Positions 1 to 7,286 of a stretch of 7,286 nucleotides of DNA are shown here, in pieces. The position numbers and the translations under genes were made by a program. How positions within the stretch are numbered: position 1 is the stretch's first letter; the number at the start of each line of letters is the position of its first letter. Source of the DNA: Candidatus Bipolaricaulota bacterium (lineage in GTDB: Bacteria > Bipolaricaulota > Bipolaricaulia > Bipolaricaulales > Bipolaricaulaceae); contig DQVA01000024.1 of assembly GCA_015661965.1 (NCBI GenBank), positions 1 through 7,286 on the forward strand. The letters run 5' to 3'. The notes under the pieces are model-generated. The model was not told the origin of the DNA and did not search any database. It was given only the letters and a program-made list of their open reading frames with translations.

Positions 1-1002
1 CAAGACCGATTGGGGGAGATTCCCCTGATCGATCCCAGCGGCCGCCCCCTTTCCGTATCGGACGATTCCTCCCGTACCCTCGTCAGCACCCTCACTCTGC
101 AGGGGCCGTTCCCAGTGGGGGCGAGCCTGCTTTTGGAACACCGCGTTAAGCTGGCGGAAATCCACCCTTACCAGGTGACCACTACTTATTTTGCGGGGAT
201 CCAGGCAGTGACGCCTGCCCGAGCCATCTTCTTCGGCCAGCCGGAGTTCGAGCTCAAACCCCGGGAGCAGGGGGTGGAGGTGTGGACCACCGGGGAAACC
301 ATCGCCTCACTGGTCCTCTCCCTCCGCTACTCCCCCACCCAGTCGGTATCTGTGGTGGCGCTCACCCCCACGGGCGGCTGGCGGATAAAGGACCAGGCTG
401 TTGATCCCCAGGCCGGACTGATCGAGCTGGAGTTGGGGCTCCGGCCGGGGCGCTCTCCCCAAGCGGGCAAGGTCCTGGAGGTCCAGTGGACCCTGGTGGG
501 GCGAGTGGACACCTACCAGGAGGTTACTGCCCAACTGTCGGTAGAGCGGGTGGAGGACACCGCTGGAATCGAACTCCCCCACCGGGTGCGGACCAGTTCG
601 GCCCGGTTCACCCTCACCGCCCCGCATTTCTCCCTCGGGCTTACCGAGGAGGGGCTGGTGGAGCTCGCGGTGGATATGCCCGAGATCGGAGCCATCGAAG
701 GGGTGCTTTATTTCACGCCGCCGGCGCTGGCAGGCGGGGTAACGATGGAGGCCAGCGATGGCTATCAGTTCGCCCTGCTGGCACCCGAGCCAGAGGCGGG
801 CACCCTGGCCTTCCGGCTGGAGCTTGTGTCGGGGGCGGTTCCGGTAGCCGGCCCGTTGTTCAGGTTGACCTTCGCTCCCGCGGAGGAACTCCCCGCTCCC
901 TGGGGGGTGAGGGTCTCCCTGACCGGAGTGTGGGACCAAGCTCTACAGCCCTTGCCTCACATCCTGGAGCCCGCGGAACTGGAGATCCCGGTCCCCGGCT
1001 GA
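1..1002 (+). CDS. Protein with two tandem cohesin-like beta-sandwich modules (5' partial)
   Basis: The frame is open from base 1 and ends at TGA 1000-1002, so the gene very probably begins upstream. The TTG at 10 has no convincing ribosome site and is probably an internal codon. Numbering from that TTG, two segments look alike. Module A covers about residues 90-182 and module B about 215-317. Each has an IAS/IGAI-type strand, then L-x-Y-(S/F)-(P/T)-P, a hydrophobic stretch, an AG(L/T)-(I/A)-x-(L/F)-x-L strand, a (P/A)-x-(A/V)-(G)-K/P-L strand and a final V-x-L strand. This alternating-hydrophobic pattern with few charged residues resembles cohesin-type beta-sandwich domains of secreted or surface proteins. 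I infer an extracellular or structural role; no catalytic motif is visible. The C-terminus ends in IPVPG with no dockerin, sorting signal or membrane anchor. The N-terminus, where a signal peptide would lie, is outside the window. Coding is confident; the fold assignment is tentative and could instead be another Ig-like fold. Confidence 0.75.
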   Translation, partial: QDRLGEIPLIDPSGRPLSVSDDSSRTLVSTLTLQGPFPVGASLLLEHRVKLAEIHPYQVTTTYFAGIQAVTPARAIFFGQPEFELKPREQGVEVWTTGETIASLVLSLRYSPTQSVSVVALTPTGGWRIKDQAVDPQAGLIELELGLRPGRSPQAGKVLEVQWTLVGRVDTYQEVTAQLSVERVEDTAGIELPHRVRTSSARFTLTAPHFSLGLTEEGLVELAVDMPEIGAIEGVLYFTPPALAGGVTMEASDGYQFALLAPEPEAGTLAFRLELVSGAVPVAGPLFRLTFAPAEELPAPWGVRVSLTGVWDQALQPLPHILEPAELEIPVPG

Positions 1003-1010
1003 GGCTAGCC

Positions 1011-1044
1011 AAGGGGGAGGGGGTACCGTGACCCCCTCCCCCTT
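1011..1044. terminator. Perfect hairpin between two convergent genes
   Basis: The arm 1011-1024 (AA, five G, A, five G, T) pairs exactly with 1031-1044, giving a 14-bp stem with a 6-nt loop. It lies 8 nt after the stop of the upstream + strand gene and 12 nt after the stop of rsmA on the other strand, so its position suits a bidirectional terminator. Neither strand has a proper run of T after the stem, so it is not a canonical intrinsic terminator. It may instead act as a pause site or as a 3'-end-stabilising stem. Confidence 0.6.
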
Positions 1045-1056
1045 CCCAACCACTGT

Positions 1057-1914
1057 TCACACCACCCCCTGCTCCCGTAGTGCCTGGGCAAGGCGGTCCA
1101 GCGCGGGGATGTCCAGGGCCTCCCCCCGCAGCTGGGGATCAAGACCAAGCCCCTCCAGGAGTTCCGCCGCCCCTCCCCGGGGCAACGAGTCCCGTAACAG
1201 TCCCCGCAGGGTCTTCCTCCTCCCGGAAAACACGAGCTTCAGCGTGGCCTCGAACGCTTCGGGGGGAGAGGAAATGCGGGGCACGGGCAGACGCCGCAGG
1301 CGGAGCAGGGCGGAGTCCACCTCCGGACGGGGAAAGAACACGGTCCGCGGTACCCGGCGTAGGAATTCCAGCTGGTAGTAGGCCCGTATATGGAGCCCCA
1401 ACCGGGAGGCCTGCGGCCCGGGGGGTGCGGCCAGCTTCTCCGCCACTTCAAGTTGGGTCAGAAACACCCCCCAATCCACCCACTCCCTCTCCCGGATCAG
1501 CTTCAGCAGCACCGGGCCAGTGATCCGGTAGGGTAGGTTGCCCACCAGTAGGAGCCCTTCGCCGAACCGGGATAAGGGCAGGGCCAAAAAATCTCCCTGG
1601 ATCACCTCCACCTGGGGCCAGGGGGCCACGGTTTGCCGTAGGAGGGGGATGAGCCGTGGGTCCAGCTCCACCGCCCACAGTCGCTCCAGGTGGGGGGCAA
1701 GGGCGCAGGTCAAGGTCCCCACCCCGGCCCCTATTTCCACCGCCCGCTTCACCCCGGGCTCCCTGGCGGCCGCCACGATGTGGGAAAGCACGTTACCGTC
1801 CACCAAAAAATGCTGCCCCAGCCCCTGCCGCAGCCGGATCCCATGCCGGGCCAAGAGCGCCCGCAGCTGGGAGGGGCGGGTGAGGCGACGGCACTCATCT
1901 CCTCCCGTTTCCAT
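1057..1914 (-). CDS. rsmA: 16S rRNA (adenine1518/1519-N6)-dimethyltransferase RsmA (KsgA)
   Basis: RsmA transfers four methyl groups from S-adenosylmethionine to two adjacent adenines in the 3'-terminal helix of 16S rRNA during late 30S assembly. The 285-residue product matches the family length (E. coli KsgA has 273). Visible motifs, in order: GLGQHFL (31-37); the SAM-binding loop EIGAGVGTLT (60-69); acidic ELD ending strand 2 (83-85); GDF (107-109); the catalytic NLPY (126-129); FFPRPEVDSALLRL (193-206); and the C-terminal RRKTLRGLL segment (232-240). The ATG at 1914 is supported by an in-frame TAG 12 nt upstream and by the conserved P-x-x-L-R-x-L-L lead-in to the GQHFL motif. Its ribosome site is weak: a GGGGGA about 12 nt upstream. 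A GGAGGAG inside codons 4-6 has no in-frame start after it. The gene is divergent from the pseudouridine synthase, so two rRNA modifiers share one control region. Identification is very secure. Confidence 0.96.
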   Translation of the reverse strand: METGGDECRRLTRPSQLRALLARHGIRLRQGLGQHFLVDGNVLSHIVAAAREPGVKRAVEIGAGVGTLTCALAPHLERLWAVELDPRLIPLLRQTVAPWPQVEVIQGDFLALPLSRFGEGLLLVGNLPYRITGPVLLKLIREREWVDWGVFLTQLEVAEKLAAPPGPQASRLGLHIRAYYQLEFLRRVPRTVFFPRPEVDSALLRLRRLPVPRISSPPEAFEATLKLVFSGRRKTLRGLLRDSLPRGGAAELLEGLGLDPQLRGEALDIPALDRLAQALREQGVV

Positions 1915-1930
1915 ACCGAAAAGCTATCCC

Positions 1931-1952
1931 CCCTGGCCGCGCATCGCCAGGG
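1931..1952. repeat. 7-bp inverted repeat in the rsmA / pseudouridine synthase divergent gap
   Basis: CCCTGGC (1931-1937) and its exact reverse complement GCCAGGG (1946-1952) flank an 8-bp spacer. The element lies near the middle of the 57-bp gap between the two divergent starts. Its centre spacing of about 1.5 helical turns is compatible with a dimeric DNA-binding protein. In GC-rich DNA a 7-bp match can be chance, and no regulator can be named. Confidence 0.4.
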
Positions 1953-1956
1953 CCCC

Positions 1957-1962
1957 TATCCT
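1957..1962 (+). promoter_or_regulatory. Possible -10 element for the pseudouridine synthase gene
   Basis: TATCCT matches TATAAT at four of six positions and ends 9 nt before the ATG at 1972. If used, the transcript would start within a few bases of the start codon. No recognisable -35 hexamer lies 16-18 bp upstream. The start codon has no Shine-Dalgarno sequence, which is consistent with a very short leader but does not prove it. Confidence 0.25.
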
Positions 1963-1971
1963 TCCCCCGGG

Positions 1972-2682
1972 ATGCGGCTCAACAAGTTCCTGCAGGCGGC
2001 CGGGGTGGCCTCCCGCCGTAAGGCGGACGAATTGATCGAGGCCGGCCGGGTGTGGGTGAACCGCCGCCCCGCCAATGGACCTTGGCAGGAGGTGGACCCC
2101 AGCCGAGATCGGGTGGAGGTGGACGGGCGCCCCGTGTCCCTGCGTGGGGAAAAGCACTACCTGAAGCTGTACAAACCCCGAGGGGTGACGAGCACCCTGG
2201 CAGATCCCCACGCCGAAAGGACCTTGGCCGAATTCGTCCCCACCGGGCTGCGCCTGTTCCCGGTGGGGAGGCTCGACCGGGACTCGGAGGGGCTTGTACT
2301 TCTGACCGATGATGGAGAGCTGGCTTACTTCTTAACCCACCCCCGGTTCGGGGTCAAGAAGCGGTATCGGGTGGAGCTGGACCGCCCACTGGCCCGGCGG
2401 GACCTGGCTCGCTTGCGACAGGGAGTTCGGCTCGAGGACGGGCTGTTTGCCCCCAAAGACCTGAAAGCGGCGGGAAAGGGGGTGGAGCTATCCCTGAGCG
2501 AGGGGCGCAAGCGTGAGATCCGCCGCGGTTTTTCTGCTCTTGGTTACCGAGTCACCCGGCTCGTGCGGCTGACCATTGGGCCCGTGACGCTGGGGGACCT
2601 GCGGCCGGGGGAGGTAGTCCCCCTGTCTCAAGAGGAGGTGGACGCCCTGCAGGGGCTGCTGCGGAAACTGGAGGGAAGATGA
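1972..2682 (+). CDS. rRNA pseudouridine synthase, RsuA/RluB family (S4 domain plus catalytic domain)
   Basis: This enzyme isomerises a specific uridine in ribosomal RNA to pseudouridine. The 236-residue product begins with an S4 RNA-binding domain (MRLNKFL...GVASRRKADELI, residues about 1-60). The catalytic domain follows: the KPRGVTST entry strand (68-75), motif II GRLDRDSEGLVLLTDDG with the catalytic aspartate D102, and the C-terminal EGRKREIRR (177-185) with LGYRVTRLVRLTIGP and the LRPGE loop. Family members often read RRM where this protein has RRG, a small deviation. The open frame reaches further upstream (to about 1690), but that part lies antisense to rsmA. The ATG at 1972 is where S4 homology starts. 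Length and domain order fit RluB (23S helix 89 region) or RsuA (16S U516); RluB is my guess because it is the more widespread, but sequence alone cannot separate them. The start has no clear Shine-Dalgarno sequence. Confidence 0.93.
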   Translation: MRLNKFLQAAGVASRRKADELIEAGRVWVNRRPANGPWQEVDPSRDRVEVDGRPVSLRGEKHYLKLYKPRGVTSTLADPHAERTLAEFVPTGLRLFPVGRLDRDSEGLVLLTDDGELAYFLTHPRFGVKKRYRVELDRPLARRDLARLRQGVRLEDGLFAPKDLKAAGKGVELSLSEGRKREIRRGFSALGYRVTRLVRLTIGPVTLGDLRPGEVVPLSQEEVDALQGLLRKLEGR

Positions 2683-3099
2683 GGGGCTGAAGTCCGATCC
2701 GCACGGTGGGGGAAGGGGAGCGGGGGGCAACCCCCCATTGAGTGGGGAGCTGGGGCGGGGGACCGAGCTGCGGGACCAGCGATTCCCCAAGCCGGAGATT
2801 ATCTACAAGCTCGATTGCGGGCGCAAACGGCGAGGAGGCTGGAAAAGGGGGCGTGAGGGGTTAGCTGAAGCCTGGGTTTGCCCCAAAATTCGCGACACGC
2901 CCGGGCGAGGTTCTGCCGGATATCTCCGCCTTTTTCCCCTTAACCGGAAAAGAATTCGAGCAGCAGGCGCTTTGGCGCCAATACCTGGGACCGGGCGAGT
3001 GGTCAGCCATGGAAGGGCGTGCTAGTCACAGTCCCCACGGTTGTGGAGGGGCAGGGGAGCTGATAAGTTTAGCGGCGATCTTGTGCCGAGGAGGATGGG
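2683..3099. other. 417-bp intergenic region without a convincing gene
   Basis: This is the longest gap in the window. Its left end (2708-2761) holds six runs of four or more G and the GGGGGG-CAA-CCCCCC hairpin. From about 2780 to 2990 the base composition is visibly less GC-rich than the flanking genes. Small inverted repeats occur at 2932-2951 (TTTTCC/GGAAAA, 8-nt loop), 2966-2979 (GGCGC/GCGCC, 4-nt loop) and 3033-3049 (CCCCAC/GTGG with a bulged A). A 95-codon open frame beginning with TTG at 2738 is rich in Arg and Gly, has no ribosome site and resembles nothing I know. I see no tRNA, T-box (no AGGGTGGAACCGCG-type motif), tmRNA, RNase P RNA or SRP RNA signature. The right end must hold the thrS promoter; TTGTGG 3041-3046 and GATAAG 3062-3067 (15 bp apart) is a weak candidate. 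Confidence 0.7.
2722..2736 (+). terminator. G6/C6 hairpin after the pseudouridine synthase gene
   Basis: Six G (2722-2727) and six C (2731-2736) flank a CAA loop, forming a very stable 6-bp stem 39 nt after the stop codon. It is followed by ATTGAG rather than a T-run, so it would be a poor intrinsic terminator on its own. It may mark a transcript end or a pause. Confidence 0.4.
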
Positions 3100-5012
<1,913 letters not shown>

Positions 5013-5016
<4 letters not shown>

Positions 5017-5240
5017 TCCAGGTAGCCCAGCTTGCGAAGCCGGCGGCGGATGGCGGTGATCTCCTCCGGGGTGAGGGCACTGGGCTCACTGCCCCGCTCG
5101 GCCACCAGGTCCCGCAATACATGCACCACGAACTCATTCACCGACCGGAAGCCGGTGCCCTGGATCACCTGCCGCAGCCTGAGGTAAAGCGGCCGCGGGA
5201 TCTTCAGGGTCACCCGCTCCGCGCTGCCCCGCCTTTCCAT
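5013..5240 (-). CDS. Small ribbon-helix-helix (CopG/MetJ/Arc-fold) DNA-binding protein coupled to metK
   Basis: The 75-residue product has an RHH pattern: a basic N-terminus, strand RVTLKIP (9-15), helix 1 about 17-28, a G-F-R-S-V-N turn (30-35) that caps helix 2, and helix 2 EFVVHVLRDLV (36-46). A second predicted helix near the C-terminus (LTPEEITAIRRRLRKLGYL, 56-74) follows a short linker. RHH proteins dimerise and insert the paired strands into the major groove, usually as repressors or antitoxins. The start shares its A with the last base of the metK stop (TGATG), so translation is probably by reinitiation after metK. An AGGAG lies about 15 nt upstream, too far for a normal site. No toxin gene is adjacent, so regulator is likelier than antitoxin. 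The 3' end overlaps thrS by 4 nt on the opposite strand. Its target is unknown; the operon suggests methionine/SAM metabolism. The longer frame reaching into metK is an antiparallel-phase shadow and was not used. Confidence 0.85.
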
Positions 5241-6439
5241 CACACTAGCCTGCGGCTCCTCTCCGCCGCCGCCCTCTTTAGTTCCTCCACCCGGTCGGTG
5301 GCCTCCCAGTTGGGGGAAAGATCCACCCGGCCGAAGTGGCCGTAGCAGGAGAAAGGCTCGTAGATAGGTCGCCTGAGGTCCAGGCGCTCGATGATGGCCG
5401 CCGGGCGGAAATCGAACACCTTGAGGACCACCGCCCTGAGCTCTTCGTCGGAGAGCACCCCAGTGCCGAAGGTGTCTAGGTTCACCGCCAAGGGGTGGGC
5501 CCGGCCGATGGCATAGGCGATCTGGATCTCGCACTCCTTCGCGAGCCCCGCCGCCACCACGTTCACTGCCACGTAACGGGCCATGTAGGAGCCGGACCGA
5601 TCCACCTTGGTGGGGTCCTTGCCGGAGAAGGCGCCGCCCCCATGGGAGCCGTAGCCGCCGTAGGTGTCCACGATGATCTTGCGGCCGGTCATGCCGGTGT
5701 CCGAGGCCGGCCCCCCCACCACAAACCTCCCCGAGGTGTTAACCAGGATCTCGGTGTCCTCGTCCAACCAGCCGTCCAGCACCGGCTCCACCACCAGCCG
5801 CCGGATGTCCGAGGAGAGCTCGGCGAGGTCCACCTCCGGGGCATGTTGGGCGGCGATTAGCACCGTGTGGGCCCGCACCGGGCGCTTCCCCTCGTATTCC
5901 ACCGTGACCTGGGTTTTCCCGTCCGGCCGGAGGTAGGGGAGGGAGCCGTCCTTACGTACCTCGGCCAGGCGCCGGGCCAGCTTGTGGGCCATGGTAATGG
6001 GGAGGGGCATGTATTCCGGGGTCTCGGAGGTGGCGTAACCGAACATGATCCCCTGGTCTCCGGCCCCGATGAGGTCGTACCTGTCCGAGGAGCCGGCCCG
6101 GGACTCCACCGCGTGCAACACCGCCTGGGCGATGTCCGGCGACTGCTGCCGGAGGGCGGACACCACCGCACAGGCTGCGTGGGACAGGCCGTAGTCCGGA
6201 TGGGTATAGCCGATCTCCTGAATCACCCGGCGGGCGATCCTCTCCGGCTGGATGTGGGCTTCGGTGGCGATCTCCCCCCCCACCAATACCAGCCCCTGCA
6301 TCACGAACGTCTCACAGGCCACCCGCCCCTGCGAGTCTTGGGCCAGGACCGCGTCCAGCACCGCGTCCGAGATCCGGTCGGCGATCTTGTCCGGGTGTCC
6401 CTCGGTAACCGACTCGGAAGTTATCAGCTTAGAGCGCAC
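5240..6439 (-). CDS. metK: S-adenosylmethionine synthetase (methionine adenosyltransferase)
   Basis: MetK forms S-adenosylmethionine from methionine and ATP, releasing phosphate and pyrophosphate, in the cytosol as a tetramer. With the start at GTG 6439 the protein has 399 residues, close to the family norm of about 380-400. Signatures: LITSESVTEGHPDK (5-18) at the N-terminus, with the catalytic histidine H15 and D17; GAGDQGIMFGYA (126-137), the first family signature; TGRKIIVDTYGG (251-262); the glycine-rich GGGAFSGKDPTKVDRS (267-282), the second signature and phosphate-binding loop; and a C-terminal PNWEATDRVEELK. An in-frame ATG at 6520 would add 27 residues that do not resemble the family and would place the strong AAGGAGGT inside the gene, so I reject it. 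A run of eight G encodes V53-E56. The gene leads a two-gene operon with the RHH gene. There is no room for a SAM riboswitch upstream. Confidence 0.98.
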   Translation of the reverse strand: MRSKLITSESVTEGHPDKIADRISDAVLDAVLAQDSQGRVACETFVMQGLVLVGGEIATEAHIQPERIARRVIQEIGYTHPDYGLSHAACAVVSALRQQSPDIAQAVLHAVESRAGSSDRYDLIGAGDQGIMFGYATSETPEYMPLPITMAHKLARRLAEVRKDGSLPYLRPDGKTQVTVEYEGKRPVRAHTVLIAAQHAPEVDLAELSSDIRRLVVEPVLDGWLDEDTEILVNTSGRFVVGGPASDTGMTGRKIIVDTYGGYGSHGGGAFSGKDPTKVDRSGSYMARYVAVNVVAAGLAKECEIQIAYAIGRAHPLAVNLDTFGTGVLSDEELRAVVLKVFDFRPAAIIERLDLRRPIYEPFSCYGHFGRVDLSPNWEATDRVEELKRAAAERSRRLV

Positions 6440-6442
6440 CGC

Positions 6443-6450
6443 ACCTCCTT
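6443..6450 (-). promoter_or_regulatory. Shine-Dalgarno that sets the metK GTG start
   Basis: On the - strand AAGGAGGT is an exact eight-base complement of the 16S rRNA 3' end. It ends 3 nt before GTG 6439 (4 nt if only GGAGG is counted), which is short but usable. Its presence rules out the longer ATG start at 6520. Confidence 0.85.
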
Positions 6451-6465
6451 GAAATGTCCGGCAAA

Positions 6466-6479
6466 TTGACCGTTGATGG
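6466..6479 (+). repeat. Tandem 7-bp direct repeat over the putative metK -10 region
   Basis: TTGACCG (6466-6472) is followed at once by TTGATGG (6473-6479); five of seven bases agree. The repeat overlaps the candidate metK -10 element and start site. RHH repressors often bind short tandem repeats, so this is a possible operator, but such short imperfect repeats also occur by chance. Confidence 0.25.
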
Positions 6480-6504
6480 TAGGCCCTGCCTTCCACGGAC
6501 GCAA
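6476..6504 (-). promoter_or_regulatory. Candidate metK promoter
   Basis: On the - strand TTGCGT (6504-6499) lies 17 bp before TACCAT (6481-6476), matching three of six and four of six consensus positions for the housekeeping sigma factor. Predicted initiation near 6469 gives a leader of about 30 nt that contains the AAGGAGGT ribosome site, a sensible arrangement. It overlaps the upstream region of the divergent LarA-like gene. Confidence 0.4.
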
Positions 6505-6509
6505 GCGGG

Positions 6510-6515
6510 TACAAT
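6510..6515 (+). promoter_or_regulatory. Probable -10 element of the larA-like gene (near-leaderless)
   Basis: TACAAT matches TATAAT at five of six positions and ends 10 nt before ATG 6526. Initiation about 6-7 nt downstream would leave a leader of only 3-4 nt. The bases between (TTCCACCCACC) contain no Shine-Dalgarno sequence. No good -35 hexamer is visible at 16-18 bp upstream (TGCCTT at 17 bp). Confidence 0.45.
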
Positions 6516-6525
6516 TCCACCCACC

Positions 6526-7286
6526 ATGGCCAGGTTCGTGCTCGCTTACGGGCGGGGGGAGATCGCGTTCCAGGTACCGGATGAGAATTTGTTCACGGTA
6601 GTGGAGCCCAAGGCCGCCCCGGTGGTTCCGCTGGCGGAGGCGTTCGCCACCGCTTGGGAGGCCCCCGTCGGGATCGAGTCCCCGGACGCCCTGTTCCATG
6701 AAGGGGAGCGGGTGGCCATCCTGGTGCCGGACCACACCCGGGCCGTGCCCGTGCGGGAGCTCCTCGCCCTCCTCTGGGAGCGTCTTAGGGACAGGATCGC
6801 CCCCGGGGACGTCACCGTGGTGGTGGCCACCGGCACCCACCGCTCCCCCCGGGAGGAGGAGCTGGAGCGGATATTGGGCGACTTCCGGCGGCTGTTCCGG
6901 GTGGAGGTCCACGACGACGAGGGCTGCCGGGAGATCGGACGCACCAGCCGGGGCACCTCGGTGACGGTGAACCCGACTGTGCTCTCCGCGGAGCGGGTGG
7001 TGACAGTGGGCCACATCGGCATGCATTTCTTCGCCGGCTACTCCGGGGGGCCGAAGATGATCCTGCCCGGGGTATGCGGGGCGGAGACGATCCGCCTAAA
7101 CCACGAGCAGATCGTCTACCCCAAAGCCTATGCCTGCGTGTACGAGGAAAACCCCATCCACGCCGAGATGCGGGAGGCGGCCCGCATGGTGGGGGTGGAC
7201 CTGTCGGTGGACGTGGTGCTGGGGCCGGAGGGGCCCCTGGCGGTGTTCATCGGGGACGTGATCGAGGCCCATCGGGCCGGGGCCCG
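6526..7286 (+). CDS. larA: LarA-family nickel-pincer racemase/epimerase (3' partial)
   Basis: The frame runs from ATG 6526 off the right edge: 253 codons of a family that is usually about 420. LarA racemises D/L-lactate using a nickel-pincer nucleotide cofactor; homologues act on other 2-hydroxy acids. The N-terminal YGRGEI (8-13) is typical. PDHTRAVP (68-75) carries R72; ATGTHR (101-106) carries H105; GHIGMHFFAGYSGGPKMILPG (162-182) carries H167 and K177; H193 lies in RLNH. These correspond to R75, H108, H174, K184 and H200 of Lactobacillus plantarum LarA, and the 16-residue K-to-H spacing of the cofactor ligands is exact. The lysine equivalent to K298 lies beyond the window. The substrate cannot be told. 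A functional enzyme needs LarB, LarC and LarE to build the cofactor; none is in view. The gene is divergent from metK and starts about 10 nt after a TACAAT element, without a Shine-Dalgarno. Confidence 0.9.
   Translation, partial: MARFVLAYGRGEIAFQVPDENLFTVVEPKAAPVVPLAEAFATAWEAPVGIESPDALFHEGERVAILVPDHTRAVPVRELLALLWERLRDRIAPGDVTVVVATGTHRSPREEELERILGDFRRLFRVEVHDDEGCREIGRTSRGTSVTVNPTVLSAERVVTVGHIGMHFFAGYSGGPKMILPGVCGAETIRLNHEQIVYPKAYACVYEENPIHAEMREAARMVGVDLSVDVVLGPEGPLAVFIGDVIEAHRAGA

Noticed and set aside
307..939. 210-codon - strand frame opposite the cohesin-like gene
   Set aside because: It is Pro/Gly/His/Arg-rich, typical of antisense reading of a GC-rich gene, with no ribosome site or family resemblance.
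1690..1971. Upstream extension of the pseudouridine synthase frame
   Set aside because: It lies antisense to the conserved rsmA N-terminal region, and S4-domain homology starts at the ATG at 1972.
2762..2850. Short stretch in another frame reading AGDYLQARLRAQTARRLEKGA, loosely like part of a MiaA-type helix
   Set aside because: It lacks a start codon, stops after about 57 codons, and the resemblance is too short to separate from chance in GC-rich DNA.
2738..3025. 95-codon + strand open frame between the pseudouridine synthase and thrS
   Set aside because: It has a TTG start inside the G-rich hairpin region, no ribosome site, Arg/Gly-rich composition without hydrophobic periodicity, and no recognisable family. 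It is probably non-coding.
5241..5534. N-terminal extension of the RHH frame into metK
   Set aside because: The extra sequence is the out-of-phase reading of metK. The ATG at 5240 begins exactly where RHH-like sequence starts and couples to the metK stop.
6440..6520. Longer metK start at the ATG at 6520
   Set aside because: The added residues do not resemble MetK N-termini, and the AAGGAGGT site would fall inside the coding region.
6440..6525. SAM riboswitch upstream of metK
   Set aside because: The gap is 86 bp, the likely leader is about 30 nt, and no SAM-riboswitch core pairing was seen.

Overview
The window is a GC-rich bacterial chromosome segment (roughly two thirds G+C by eye). It carries seven tightly packed genes, most of them core housekeeping. 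The two edge genes are cut by the window. The organism cannot be named from seven genes. The composition, the short intergenic gaps and the protein style would fit a deep-branching, possibly thermophilic, high-GC lineage such as Bipolaricaulota/Acetothermia or a similar candidate phylum, but that is a guess. I see no rRNA, tRNA, CRISPR array, insertion sequence, phage gene or obvious recent transfer.

Layout, left to right. (1) The 3' end of a gene for a protein with two tandem cohesin-like beta-sandwich modules (+ strand). It faces rsmA (16S rRNA A1518/A1519 dimethyltransferase, - strand), and a perfect 14-bp hairpin lies between the two stops. (2) Divergent from rsmA across 57 bp is a stand-alone RsuA/RluB-type rRNA pseudouridine synthase (+), so two rRNA-modification genes share one intergenic region, which holds a 7-bp inverted repeat. 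(3) A 417-bp stretch without a convincing gene follows. Its left end is very G-rich and forms a GGGGGG/CCCCCC hairpin. (4) A full-length thrS (+) comes next. Its stop overlaps by 4 nt the stop of a 75-codon ribbon-helix-helix (RHH) gene on the - strand. (5) That RHH gene is the second cistron of a metK-RHH operon (-) with a 1-nt TGATG start/stop overlap. (6) An 86-bp divergent region separates metK from a 5' fragment of a LarA-family (nickel-pincer racemase) gene that runs off the right edge (+).

Functionally, rsmA, the pseudouridine synthase and thrS serve translation. metK makes S-adenosylmethionine, the methyl donor that RsmA and other methylases consume. The most interesting local observation is the RHH DNA-binding protein translationally coupled to metK. 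The methionine repressor MetJ of gammaproteobacteria is also an RHH protein and uses S-adenosylmethionine as corepressor, so an analogous feedback regulator is a testable idea, though nothing in the sequence proves it. Also of note are candidate near-leaderless promoters (-10-like hexamers about 10 nt before start codons that lack a Shine-Dalgarno sequence), set beside strong Shine-Dalgarno sites on thrS and metK. I did not find a clearly new multi-gene system here.
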